Assembly (NCBI GenBank): GCA_963978545.1 | Contig: OZ021732.1 | Location: forward strand, 32,890,123-32,954,122 | DNA length: 64,000 bases | From: Linyphia triangularis | Taxonomy: Eukaryota; Arthropoda; Arachnida; Araneae; Linyphiidae | Direction of reading: 5' to 3' | Shown here: positions 1 through 14,604 of the stretch, in pieces | Position numbering within the stretch: position 1 is the first letter of the stretch | Layout: each line of letters begins with the position of its first letter | Translations under genes and position numbers: made by a program | The notes under the pieces: model-generated | The model's database searches: none | The model's input: only the letters and a program-made list of their open reading frames with translations | What the model was told of the DNA's origin: nothing

Positions 1-1
1 T

Positions 2-758
2 GCTTCTGAAATTGCGCGTTCTTTTGAAAAAGACATTTCAAAGCCAACAATTGTAAGAGTTTTGAAGAACTGCGATTTCACAAAGTACGTTAAAATGAAT
101 AGAAAACCGGCGTTGAAGGTTGAACATAAAAAGAAGCGAATACAAACTGTGCAGAAGTGGATTGCTGACGGTTTGAACTGGAGAAATGTCATATTTTCTG
201 ATGAAAAGCGTTTCAATCTTGATGGCCCCGATGGTTGGAATAGTTACTGGCATGATTTGAGAAAGGAAAAAGCAGTCAGATGGAGCAGACGTTTTAAAGG
301 TGGATCGCGTATGTTTTGGGAGCGGTTTCAGCCAACGGAAAAACGGATTTGGTACTTGTGCCTAGTAATATGAACACAGAGTTGTATTTGCAAATCTTAG
401 AAGTAAACTACTTGCTTATTGTTCACCTTTAGGAGGTGACAATTTCGTTTTTCAACAAGACGGAGCTTCTTGCCACACTTCTAAAGCGGCAAAAGAGTGG
501 TTTGATGAAAGAAAGATCAATCTTTTGACCTGGCCACCTAATTCCCCAGACCTGAACATTATGGAAAATGTTTGGTCTTACATGGTTAGGCATGTTTATG
601 CGCAAGGTCAGCAGTACAATTCATTTGAAGAGCTAGAAGACAAAATGTATGCAGTATGGGACAGTATCGATGCTGGATTTTTTAAGAAACTTGCTGAAAG
701 TATGCCAAGTAGAATGTCTGATTGTTTAAGTAAAAAAGGAGCAGCAACAAAGTATTAA
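2..758 (+). pseudogene. Tc1-like (DD34E) transposase, 5'-truncated by window edge, frameshifted
   Basis: A cut-and-paste transposase of the Tc1/mariner superfamily. Reading from base 2 gives the end of the HTH region, then the first catalytic Asp in FSDEKRFNLDGPDGW. After a frameshift near 320 the frame continues through SANGKTDLVLVPSNMN. A second shift near 395-400 leads into GGDNFVFQQDGASCH (second Asp) and WPPNSPDLNIMENVW (catalytic Glu). I count 34 residues between the second Asp and the Glu, which is the Tc1 signature. The C-terminus ends at the stop at 756-758. Two frameshifts make it non-functional. The N-terminal DNA-binding part and the left inverted repeat lie outside the window. 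Family assignment is firm; the exact subfamily is not. Confidence 0.9.
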
Positions 759-876
759 TTGTATAAATAATGACAATAAATTGTACTGTCCTTATATTTC
801 TGAACCTCCATTTATTCTTCATTACTTCTGTTTTTCACCTGTACTTTTAAATTATAGAGTTTAAAGCTTTTAAATA

Positions 877-1182
877 GTGTTTATACATGATATAAAAATA
901 AACAAATATATACTTGTTGTAGTAATAGCTTTCAGTGTTGCTGAAGCCAGAAAAACCTGCTGTCCTTATAATTATGATCCGCACTGTAAAATTCATTCAC
1001 TAAAACTCAGAAAAAATTATATAATTAAGTCATTTAAGTTTATAATAAGATACTGTAATTGTGAAATGTATATTCAAGCAGAAAAATACCAGGCAAGTTC
1101 ATTCCACCTTTTGTTAGAATTAGACCAATTAAATCATGTGAATTTACTAAAAGAGTCAACAATTTTCAGACTTATAAATTAA
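877..1182 (+). other. Open frame with signal-peptide-like start and Cys motif; possible exon or relic
   Basis: A 101-codon open frame without an ATG at its start. It encodes a hydrophobic stretch (ILVVVIAFSVAEA) followed by RKTCCPYNYDPHC, which recalls the opening of a Kazal-type inhibitor domain (CP..YDPVC). The rest (KIHSLKLRKNYIIKSF...) does not continue a Kazal fold and is AT-rich. A tttcag at about 930-935 could act as an acceptor. It could be a first exon, a relic, or chance. I cannot assign a function. Confidence 0.2.
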
Positions 1183-2596
1183 TGTCAAACCCAATAATTA
1201 GTTTCAACGTATTAAACCAGCTTTAATATTCCTTTAAGTAATTGAATATTTTGAAAATATTTCACAAAAGTCCTTTATGTATGAGCTTATTTTGTAAAGT
1301 TACTTTTCGTTGAAAGACTGATTTCCAATAATTAATTAAAAACATATTTTTAATGTTCTGTTATCATTCAAAACTTTTTAATTTAAAATGTGTTTACCAA
1401 GCAAATTTACAGAAATCATTTTATAATTTTAAAACACAACATAAAAAAAAAAATTTCTACTAATAATCTTACTTTAAAAATATTCAACATTACAATCTGA
1501 TCTGTGAATGATGACAATCTATATTTCCTAACATTCAATAAAAAAATCGCCTTTTCTCATGACTTGCATTTCTCTAAATTATCAAAAGAGTAAGTATTCA
1601 ATCCAGAAAGAACATTTCCAAGCAAACTACAATTCACAGATACAACTTCTGTTGTGATTTCGTAAAATGATACCTTTAATAAATTACTCTTTGAAAAAAA
1701 AAAAAACTTTTCCAAGCGCATCAAGTGATCGATGTTAATTTCATTCATTAAATATTAAATAATTTTTTAATGGATCTTGGTTAGAATAGAGAGCCGAAAT
1801 GTATATAGTAGTAAATGGTTTCGGAAAATAAGACAAAATTTAAAAGAGTTCGGAAATAGGCCTCGCCTTAAGCTTAAATTTGATCGCAAGCATTAATGAA
1901 AGTGGGTGTAAAAGTGACCTTTCTTTAAGGTGCATCGTGAAACAGAAGACCGATAACATTATTTACTGAGAGTAACAGGAAATTAATCCTCTTTCTGATT
2001 AGGTTTCGTGAAAAAATCATTGCGTATCTTTTTGTTTCTCTTTAAATTAGACCTTAAGAGCCTCTATCCTCTTTTCGGCGTCGTGGGATGCTTCAGCGTT
2101 CCTTCTAAGATTAAATTTATTCTCGTCAGAAGAAAAGGCGCAGAAACAGGTATTGTACTCCCAATCCCGATACGTCAAATTAAAAGGATTGTCCATTTAA
2201 CTTTTTTGAATTATAACATAATATACAATCGTCATTGTTTTATGTCAACTAAAGAAATAGTTTTATCATTCTCTTGTATTTACTGAAAATATAATGGTTT
2301 CGAATATTGTAGAATATGTTTGATGTAAGCATCTAGTATACAATCCAATCCCTCTGTTTCTTGCAGATAAATGTAATAAAATTATACCATGTGGACAGCA
2401 AATAATTTCATTTTGATTACTTTACTAGTTTATACTAATTATAATAATATTTGAAATAATAAAAGGAATACGACTACAATATTAATAATATTTCCATTTA
2501 AGCAGAAAAACGATATCGAAACTTACAAAAATGGTAATAAAGTTGGGTAGAATTGACAACAATGGTAACCATTCTATAGATGAACAAATCCTTCTA
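1183..2596. other. No gene recognised
   Basis: AT-rich sequence with short A-runs. Open frames here (for example 2008-2286) show no recognisable motif and start at non-ATG codons or in low-complexity sequence. I see nothing supportable in this stretch. Confidence 0.5.
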
Positions 2597-2860
2597 ATAA
2601 TAATAATAATTATTATTATTAGTATTATTATAAGTAGTAGTAATTGTAATGTTTATTAGTAGTAGTATTTAGTATTAGTATTATTATATTTGTTATTATT
2701 ATTAGTAGTAGTAGCAGAAGTAATAGTAATAATTATTAGTAGTAGTAGTATTTAGCATTAGTATTATTGTTGTTGTTATAATAAGAAGAAGAAAAAGAAT
2801 TATTATTATTATTATCGTTATAGTTTTCGTTATTATTATTGTTATTATGTGTTGTTGTTG

Positions 2861-2894
<34 letters not shown>

Positions 2895-2946
2895 CGTTAT
2901 CGTTTTCGTCATTATTATTATTGTTATCATTGTTGTTATTGTTATT

Positions 2947-2978
<32 letters not shown>

Positions 2979-2982
2979 AACC
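2597..2982. repeat. Degenerate (TTA/TTG/TAG)n trinucleotide microsatellite
   Basis: About 390 bases built almost wholly of TAA/TTA, GTA/TAG and TTG/TCG triplets, with long perfect (ATT)n runs around 2865-2895 and 2950-2978. Poly-Ile, poly-Tyr and poly-Asn open frames on both strands are products of this repeat and are not genes. Confidence 0.95.
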
Positions 2983-3141
2983 ACAGCAACAATAATGGCA
3001 TTTTTTCATTTGATTACAAATTATTGCACACTGTTCTAATTACAAGTTATCAAGTTTTGTTTAGTATTTTAATAAATATTGACTTAATGACTAATTGTTG
3101 ACTATAAGTCTTCAGTAAAATAGAAAAACTGGTACACCTGC

Positions 3142-3620
3142 CTAATATCGTGTAGGGACCCCATGAGCACTCAAAAGTGCCACAACATGACGTGGCATGG
3201 ATTCGAATGATGCCTGTAGGTATCCTGGAGGAAATTCACACCATGAATCCTGCAAGACAACCCACAAAACCATAGGAGTGCGAGGTGGTGGAGATCTCTT
3301 CTGAACAGCACTTTGCAAGGCATCCCAAACATGCTCATTAATTTTCATGTCTGGAGATTTAGGTGGCCAACGGGAATGTTCAAAGTCAGAAGAGTGTTCC
3401 TGGAGCGAGTCTGTAGCAATTCACGACGTGTGGAGTGTTGCATTGTCCTGCTGGAATTGTCCAAGTCCATCCGAATGCACAATGGATGTAGGTGATCAGA
3501 CAGGATGCTTACGTACCTGTCAGAGTCGTCTCTAGACGTATCAGGGGTCCCATATCCCACCAACTACACACGCCCCATACCATCACAGAGGCTCCACCAG
3601 CTTGAACAGTCCCTTTAGTA
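3142..3620 (-). pseudogene. C-terminal half of Tc1-like transposase
   Basis: Minus-strand frames give GTVQAGGASVMVWG, then KYVSILSDHLHP, a stretch equivalent to LGQFQQDNATPHTS in frame-shifted form, and finally INEHVWDALQSAVQKRSPPPRTPM and WCEFPPGYLQASFESMPRHVVALLSAHGVPTRY. This is the typical C-terminal half of a Tc1 transposase, with the catalytic Glu in the (IN)EHVW motif. Several frameshifts and substitutions break it. Its N-terminal half is at 7321-7960. Confidence 0.88.
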
Positions 3621-3624
3621 TATA

Positions 3625-6600
3625 GGCAAATTAAGGGTGGAGACGGAAATAATTATTAGAAAGCTGATTCCTGCTGAAATAGTTTCTTTATTCCTCCCTG
3701 AACTTCTCCAGAAAAGTAACAAAAAATCCTCTTTGGGCAACATTCTTAAATTTTAAATTTAAGTACGCCATCTTGGATTTTTTAAAAAACGCTATAACTC
3801 AGCAATGCTCAATCATAAACAGGTTCTGTTGATGTCAAACGTTTCTTTTTATCAAAAAGAACTTGTTACTGCAATAATAAGTCTAAAATAGAGAGTTAAT
3901 ATAATTTTATTAACTTAAAATCGGTTTAAAAACATTGGAAACAGCAATTTTTAGACATTATTTTACAACAAAAGTTGTTTGGAAACTTATTTTTTAATAG
4001 AATTCGTTTAAAAGAATTAGAAATGAGTATGTATAAAGAAACATAGATAGTGTTCAATGTATTTGAAAAATGTTTGTCTTTCATTAAACTCGTGTACGCT
4101 TTGCACTAATTTCTCTGGTTGAAATGCAGATACGAAATAAAAAAATTCTTCAAATCACTGGTATCTAGAGTCTACCACGATATTGATAAAGAAATGTGTT
4201 GGTCAGAGGATTCACTTATCACTCCTGTGAAAGCTTCTACTGCTTTCGTCGCATGGAGACTTCCTGGCATTAAGCAAATCCAACGCGCTATGACACTATC
4301 AGACATACTTCGCCCTTGTGTCAAGCCACCGCTAACCTTAATACATCGCATTAGGACCTGCTCTATAGTCACGTCCGTCTAAATGCCGCTCCAAAACTTA
4401 TCCGATCGCCGAATTGTAAAATAACCTTGACTAACGAAACATTCAAACTCTTGATCCGACAAAGTAGTCTTGATTTTAGCCATATTCTAGAGGTAGAAGT
4501 GGGCTGATTTAGCTTGATGAATATGTCCAGATGCATGGAGGTAAACTAACATGTGTTGGACAAAGAAGAGATGAAGATACCAGTCACCTGTTCTTTCTAC
4601 TTTCACAAAATCATGTATTATAGATACTTGCTTGAAGTACTGCAGACATAATTTAGCTGCTGGGCTTCTTTTTTCCAGCGCCTTCGTCGCGTCGGAAACA
4701 ATCCTCAGTAATAGTTGGACTTTGGATAGAAAAGATTATTCAGAGGAAGATAAGTTTATCACCTCATTATGAATTTCCCTAAAATATTCGACGTCAGAAG
4801 CGATTAAAAAGTTGTCTTCCTCACAACTCTCCAAAATCAAATAAGCTATAGCTGCCTGAGAAAGCGAATGAGCTCGTAAAGCTCTTGAATAAGCATGCCC
4901 ATTAACCATGTGGACAACGACATTCTTAGAAAATACCTCACCCCTCAATTCTTCAATACCACTGCCAGCTATAATTTTGCCCACTTCCCCCATGTATCTG
5001 ATAAGCAGATGAAATCCATCTAGTCTTACAATTACCTTGGGTAGCTCATTAGTTTCATAAGCCTGAGAGACTAAATCTTTAGCTTCAATAAAAAGAGGCT
5101 GATCAAATGTTACAATACACTTTTGTTGTTGCTTCCTACATTCTTCATCCGTAAAAAGGTGTAAATTGAGGTGAGGTTAGAAGGTTGAAGATTGACGAAG
5201 GGCAAGGGTATCACCGCTGACTTTTCGTAGCATTTTTTTCCCCCTGCGGCAATATCCATCAAACCATTCCATCCTGTATGGGTTCTTTAGCTTACTTGGG
5301 ACCCACCATCCAAATCCAGTGGTATATGTCTCCGATTTCGGCATCCACGGACCTCAATTTCAGGGAAAGGACGTCTTCCAAAAGTAGGTGCTTTAATCCA
5401 TGGTTCTTAAGCCGGTAGTGAGTAATGATCGGGATGAATCTATACTTTTTAACAACATTTGGCGTTGGTAGATTCTTTGGTCGTGGAATACGTGAATTCG
5501 TCTGAACAGCTGAAGAAGGCGTCACACACTGTACTCCTCCCATCACGTGGAAAGTCCCATGTCCATCCACAGTTCGAGTGTGTGATTGGCATTATCAAAG
5601 ACATATTAAACAAATCTATCATCCTGAATTTCTCTTGAAGTGTTCACTGTTACGGAATTTTCATACTTATAAATCTCACTGTAGGATATAGACCAGCCAC
5701 AATTGTGTAGAAGGTTAATAAAATGTCTTAATCGGAAACGCCAAGAAGCACTCCAATTCTAACCTGCACAGCTAACAAAAATGATCGTGGACGCACTGAA
5801 GAAATGCTAGAGTGAACAACACTCAACACCTTCTGATTGCAAGGCAAACCTTTTATTGGTTTCATTATACCAGAAAGCAGATGAATAAGCATCTCACCAA
5901 CTTCCTCCCCCCCCCCCCTCCCATTTTGATATTTCTTCGCAGGTTGGAAATGCCGTGCAATCGTAAACTTGCGATCTTATCTCTTCTTGAAGGTTGCTAA
6001 TAGACGCATCTATGATCCTTTTCTTTTCATCAAAGGTGTCTTTTTTCGGTCAGCGTACCAATTTTCTGTCAAAATCTTCGATTCAACTGAAAACAACTGT
6101 CCCGAAACAATTAATGCTAGCTGAAATAAGAACGGTACTGCCGTAGCATGCTATTAAAAGCTCCCTCAGGGACTTTTTACTGTAGGACTTGGCACATTCA
6201 GTATTAAAATTTGAGAGCATCCCCATAAGATCGGATAGCAGATACTGGCAGTCATTGTTGGCATCCAGAAATTTGCATAATTTATTGAAAGCATCTAACT
6301 TCGACTCTCTAACAGGTCTTCAGACCACACTTTCAGATGGCTCGCTTGGCATGATTGAGCCAACAAATGAAAACCATGCATCACAGTTTTTATGATATTG
6401 CGCTTCAACCGCTATCAGATCACATTTGCTGTCAATGCGATTTAGAACAAATTTCCGCCAATTTTCACAAATACTCCAAATACTTGAAATTTTTGGAACA
6501 TTTTCCATTTATAAAATGTTTGGGTAACGATGTGGGTTCTTTGTGTAAGCTCACTTATCAACTGTCTCCCAGCAAAAAAAGCAGCATGTTTTAAATTTGA

Positions 6601-7317
6601 AGAGATATAGATCACTTCTGGGAAAGGGTTTTGTTGCATTTACTCCTCCAGGTAGAGCTGCTGAAATGTAACTCCCATATCTGGTATAATTTTTTCTGCA
6701 CTGTTCATGCGCTCGTACATGATTAACGCCTTCTATTTTTTACACAATCCTATCTTTTCTATTTATACCGATATTCCTTAAATTCTCCAAACCTCTTGTA
6801 ACATTGACACTGTTGTTGTCTATCATTCCGCCTTCACAGCAGAAAATGCAATTTTCTTCCATTTTTATTCAGCTTTCCAAAACCCGTAAACGATCAATAA
6901 CAGTTATAAAGAAAACCTAATAGAAACAGTGGTAACTCCAGTTTTTTCGAAAACGAAAGATTTTAATCGAATAAATTTTAAATTTTACAAACCTTTAGTG
7001 GGAAAATGCTGTTTTTGCAGGATTTAGGCCTGTTTTATGTCAATAAAATTATATCAACTCTCAATTTCAGACTTTTTACTGCAATAACAAGTTCTTCTTA
7101 CTAAAAAGAAACGTTTGACACCAATAGAACCTGTTTCTGATTGTGCATTGCCGAGTTATAGCGTTTAAAAAAAAATCCAAGATGGCGGACTTAAATTCAA
7201 AATTTAAGAATGTGGCCAAAGGAGGATTTTTTGGGACTTTTCTGGAGAAGTCCAGGAGGGCCTAAGGAACCTATTTCAGAAGAATTCAGTTTTCTAATAA
7301 TTATTTCCGTCTAGACC
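3625..7317. mobile_element. Long-TIR DNA transposon inserted in Tc1
   Basis: About 340-bp imperfect inverted repeats bound this element. The left one runs from about 3637 (GGTGGAGACGG) to about 3970; the right one runs from about 6980 to 7317 and reads, in reverse, GGTCTAGACGGAAATAATT. Both contain the same blocks (AATTATTAGAAA, CCATCTTGGATTTTTT, CGCTATAACTC, AACAGGTTCT). The flanks show TATA at 3621-3624 and again at 7318-7321, a likely short target duplication, although exact ends are uncertain. It contains a decayed minus-strand ORF. I cannot assign the superfamily. Confidence 0.8.
4119..6620 (-). pseudogene. Decayed large ORF of the long-TIR element (transposon protein of unnamed type)
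   Basis: Broken minus-strand pieces read, in order: CDLIAVEAQYHKNCDAWF near 6440; then FDNANHT, RTVDGHGTFHVMGGVQCVTP and IPRPKNL near 5610-5460; GHAYSRALRAHSLSQAAIAYLILE near 4900; and further fragments down to about 4170. The DN..H...RT.DG.GTFH.MG block and the EA.YH..C block resemble, from memory, a large protein family carried by DNA transposons in arthropods and cnidarians. I do not know its catalytic mechanism. Multiple stops and frameshifts make it a pseudogene. Position between the inverted repeats supports it being the element's own protein. Confidence 0.6.
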
Positions 7318-7320
7318 TAT

Positions 7321-7960
7321 ACTACTTGTAGACACGTAGGGTCATAGATTAATGAGGTTGTCTTCATACCCGTGCATATCCATCTGCCCAATTCAATTGA
7401 AAACGAAATTCATCAGACCAGGCAACATGTTTTCAGTCATCAACAGTCCAATGGTGTTATTGGCGGGCCCAGGTGCGGTTTAAAGCCTTGTGACGTGTAA
7501 TCAACAACGGGACACGAGTGGACTTTCGGCTTCGAAAGATCATGTCAATTAATGCCTTTGAACCGATCGCCCCATCATTGAAATTCGCGGCTAATTGTGG
7601 ATGTGTTGCACGTCAATCTTATTTAAGGATTCTCCTTTGTCGTCGATGGTCCCATTCCTTCAAGGTCTTTTCTCGGCCACACCAATGTCTGATATTTGAA
7701 CATTTACCTCATAATTGACATTCGTGGTACACTCGTGAAATGATCGTATTCGAAAATCTAAATTTCTCTGCTACCGCGGAAATGCTATGAACCATCTCTC
7801 GGGCGGTGACTATCGCCACTTTCAAAGTCACCTAAATCTTGATAACCTGTCATTGTAGCAGCAGAAATCGATCTAACATCTTTATCACACACATGTTGTT
7901 TTATATAGGTGCTTCCGATCACATCACATTACGATGATTGGTTGCACAAATCCGTATTTG
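7321..7960 (-). pseudogene. N-terminal half of Tc1-like transposase
   Basis: Minus-strand reading gives KTLKEWDHRRQRRILK, RATHPQLAANFNDGAIGSKALIDM, RVPLLITRHKALNRTWARQ, then VAWSDEFRFQLNWADGYARVWR, which holds the first catalytic Asp and the typical Tc1 WADG motif. In-frame stops occur after RRILK and ARQ and elsewhere. It joins the C-terminal half at 3142-3620 once the 3.7-kb insertion is removed. Confidence 0.88.
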
Positions 7961-8788
7961 TATATGCAAGCCTAATACAGTTTTTCTGTCTCTTCAGGGT
8001 ATATGGGGTAACTCTTTTCATAATCTTCCTATTTCATAACTCTATATCGTTTTTCCGCATGAATAGACTTGAAGTTTAACAACAAAATGAGCATAATTTA
8101 TTACACTATGCTACCAAATCTAAATTGTTTTATGAAAAGAAAATGATTTTAAATCAAAAAATATTAACAAATTTAGTCACAACCCAACAAAATTGATAGC
8201 ATTCTTAAATTATATCACATTTCCAAATAAACGTAAAATCCTTTACATTTATAATTCTAATATTGAAATGGTACAATAGTGTAGTAAATTAGATACCTTC
8301 ATAAAATAATGTTAGGAAGTTCAAAGAAAACATCTTGATTTCAATAAACGTGAAACTGATAACCTTCATAAACTTTCAATGTAAAAATATCAAAAGTTAT
8401 GTCAAGTAATAGAATACTAAATAATCTATATTTCTTACTGCTTTTAATGATAAATGATAAATTCGTCTATTAAGTAAAATTTCTCTTTGAGATTGTAAGC
8501 ACGGTCATAGAATTTTCTTCAAAAAATTTATGAGATGCAACTACATAGGTGAAAAGTTGTGTTTTGTTTGGCTTCAATAGGCTAAATCCTCCTGTCTCTC
8601 TCCAATATTTTGAAAAATGCAGGGATTTCTTTTATTAATTAAATAAAAGCCTCCCTTTTGGGGAAAAGTTCGTCTTCCTTTCAATTTAATTAAAAAAAAA
8701 AAATTTTAAATTTCCCAAACTCTTTGAAATGAGGCCCGCATGGATTAATAAATTGTCGGAGAGCAAAAGGTTCGCGCAATAAACTAGG

Positions 8789-11929
<3,141 letters not shown>

Positions 11930-11997
11930 CTTCCCCCCCCCCCCCATATTATAAGCGAACTAAAGGTAGACCAAACAGACATTAAAGATATGTTGCA

Positions 11998-12811
11998 CAG
12001 GGCCTGATTTACCATTAGGCCCGGGCCTAGTGGCCACCGAATTTGGGGGCTCCCAAATTTTGAAAATTTTCTGAAAATTTTAAATATAATGGCCTTTTTA
12101 TCGGAAGTACTGAACAAAAATAATAAAAAAATTTTAGTTTCACAACCGCAAATTCCATATTTTTATAGTCACAGAGAGTTAAGTTAGATAGATTAACCTA
12201 ATAAAACATAATTAAGCAAATCTTTCCGGTTCAGCCAATCATATACAACTTCTTCATATGTACACGGAGACAAGGGCTTTACGCCGTTGTTCTCCTTCTC
12301 TCTCCTCTTGTAAAGAGATGTTCACCAACCAACCAACCAACCATATACAACTTCTTATATTATGAAATGAAAGAGTCTTTGTGATTGATTGGTTTGCAGG
12401 CTCTTCCGCGGATTTTTTAATTTTTTTTATTTTTTTTGGCCCTCCTTTTTGGTGAGATCGTTGAAAGGCTGCTTTGTATTATTTACAATTATTGTTATAA
12501 AATTAAGTAATCTTTATTATTATATAATTTGTGGATCCTGTGGTAAAATGTAAATACAGGAAAGTGGGCTTTAAAATCAGTGTTCATGGGGGGTTTTGAT
12601 TAATTTAAAAGTTTTGAGGAAATCAAGATCATACTAATTATAACAAAAAAATCATGTGAAAGTAAACTATGAGTTTTAATTGTAAAAAGTTAGTCTTCAC
12701 GAATGTAGCTTGATCTGGTAGTATTGTGACCTAAGGAAATAAATATTTGCTATTGGGGGCCCCTCTCTGAATGTTAGGCCTACAGTAAAAAAATTTCTAA
12801 ATCGGGCCCTG
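11998..12811. mobile_element. hAT-type non-autonomous element (MITE), 814 bp
   Basis: Terminal inverted repeats CAGGGCCTGATTTA (left) and, read in reverse, CAGGGCCCGATTTA (right). The flanks ATGTTGCA (11990-11997) and GTGTTGCA (12812-12819) match at 7 of 8 bases, an 8-bp target duplication as expected for hAT. No transposase frame inside. A SINE fragment with its own target duplication is nested at 12255-12341. The element itself sits in a C-rich repetitive stretch. Confidence 0.85.
12255..12341 (+). mobile_element. Short retroposon with (AACC)n tail, 15-bp TSD
   Basis: An 87-bp insert ending in CCAACCAACCAACCAAC. It is flanked by perfect 15-bp repeats CATATACAACTTCTT at 12240-12254 and 12342-12356. 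The long duplication and short-unit tail indicate target-primed reverse transcription. The body does not resemble the other (AACC)-tailed inserts in this window. Confidence 0.85.
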
Positions 12812-12819
12812 GTGTTGCA

Positions 12820-13430
12820 TACTAAATAGAACACTCCTTTCAAATCTTAAACATATGTTTGATACATAATAATCATTAGACCCCCCCCCCCCCCCTCAAA
12901 CCGTAAGTATATTTTTGCTAGATAGTACTTGATGGACACCCCCGCTCATCTTAGACATAAAACATATTGTTGCATATTAAAATATAACACCCCACTTCAG
13001 ACTCTTAAATATACTATTACACTGTAAAGTACTGTAAAAGGTAGACAACCCCCCCCCCCCCCTCTCCCTTCCCCCTATCAAACCACAAAGATACTAATGC
13101 ATACTAAACATTTCCCCTTCCCCCCCTCAGATGTTTTTTTTTTTTTTTTTTTTTTTTGGGGGGGGGGGGGGGTTTCATAACTAAATGAAGACCATCCCTC
13201 AGTACCTTATACATCCTATTACAAGGTAAAGATACTGTTAAAAAGTATGTAAACCTCCTCTACCGTCAAACCACATGGAAATTAATACATAGTATAAGCT
13301 CCCGCCGTCCTTCTGATCTTAAACATATTTCTACAAACTTAGGTGCAAGCGCCTTATCCCCCCCCCCCCTCAGCCTTATAAAATACTTTATATACATATA
13401 CCCCCCTCCCCACACACACATATTTTTGTA
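12820..13430. repeat. C-rich degenerate tandem array
   Basis: Several diverged units, each with a poly-C run followed by TCAAACC.., then ATACTAA or similar and 'cttaaacata' blocks, at spacings of very roughly 100-150 bases. A poly-T/poly-G junction lies at 13134-13172. Similar C-rich sequence lies left of the hAT MITE (11880-11945), so the MITE appears to have inserted into this array. Confidence 0.55.
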
Positions 13431-13435
13431 AGATT

Positions 13436-14460
13436 TTGACTATTTTTCTATTTATCTTAATTTTTATGATAAATTCCAAAAAATTTCATTTTCTTATCAA
13501 TCCCCCCATCCTCCCTAAAATTTCGAGGACTCAGTTTGCGTCACGAAACCCCCTTGTAGGCACCTCTGTTTTAGGAGATGTGCTGACCATAGGTATACAC
13601 ACAGACAAATATACAGATCATTTTCGAAAAACTATTTTTTTGGACACATGACCGACTAAAAAGTCAAGATCACTAAAAAATGAAATCGAGTTTTGTACCC
13701 CAATGCAATCTTCATTGGCCTATATTGCAAATCAGGAAACTGAATGCCAATAGCGCGTGATTCATCTATATTACAAACTATGTATGCAACTCGATGAACA
13801 AATTTAATAATTTAGATTATTACCAAATGAATGATGATGTAAAATTCTTCTTTAGAATAAGATATTTAGTACTATTAAAATTATCTAAAACGCAATGTTC
13901 AAACTTATTTTAACAAAACTCAAATATCAACAAGCAAATATCAACAAATATGACATTACTTCTGTTGTGTATTTCTTTATTTACTTCCTTGACATTTAAC
14001 AAAATATTTCCTTTCTCGTGGTTTTTAAACATCAATTTCTATACAGTATGTCTATCTTATGACGTGAATTTTGATCAATATATAAACTTAGAAACAGCTT
14101 CTTGATTCTGCCATTAGGAAACGACTCAACGTCAAGTTCAACAAAATTGGATTTTTTTGGATGACTAGAAGAACTCCAAATTTTCTTTGATACAGTAGAT
14201 TAAGTTGAGGAAGGGAATTGGAATCATCTTTTTAAACCTCTGCTGAAGTACATAGAACAAAAAGTTGAACAAAAAATCATATATTTTTTTTTTAAAACAT
14301 AAAGGAAAAATGAGATATAACTCAGCGGAACTGTCAAAAATGAAATTGGGATTCAAATCATACATATTCTTCGAATGACACGCAGAATAATAATAGCTGG
14401 CAGGTGAAAGAAAATATAGAAACAAACTGGCGCAGAATATTTTTTTTTTTTTTTTTACTT
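13436..14460. other. No gene recognised
   Basis: AT-rich sequence without recognisable coding signal. The minus-strand open frame through 14165-14440 includes a poly-Lys run and looks like intron or spacer read-through. Confidence 0.4.
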
Positions 14461-14604
14461 TTTCCAATGTCAATTCATAAGCAGGTTCTAAAGAGAAAAG
14501 AGAAAATGTATCTGAAATTATATCGTCAGTCAGCTTAGCAAAAATCTGGTTCGTTATGAACAACTTAGATGAATGATGTTGACTTGATAGATGCGAAAGT
14601 GCCT
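14461..14604 (-). other. Candidate internal exon on minus strand
   Basis: Reading on the minus strand, an acceptor-like AACTTTCCAG precedes ALSHLSSQHHSSKLFITNQIFAKLTDDIISDTFSLFSLEPAYELTLEK, which ends at a donor-like GAAAAA|GTAAAA. The peptide has ordinary, non-low-complexity composition, unlike flanking translations. The LTDDIISDTF part recalls helical segments of large cytoskeletal or centrosomal proteins, but this is too weak to name. It could be an exon of a gene whose other exons were not recognised, or chance. Confidence 0.25.

Larger units (their letters stand above)
3121..7989 (-). mobile_element. Tc1-like transposon split by a second element
   Basis: The two outer parts (about 3121-3624 and 7318-7989) join into one Tc1-like transposon on the minus strand. 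Short matching ends (CAGAAAAACTG-like) are visible near 3121 and 7989, so the limits are approximate. Between the halves lies a 3.7-kb insertion with its own long inverted repeats. The host copy was already a transposon when the second element arrived, so the host element is the older of the two. Confidence 0.8.

Noticed and set aside
2736..3101. Poly-Ile, poly-Tyr and poly-Asn open frames on both strands
   Set aside because: Fully explained by the trinucleotide microsatellite.
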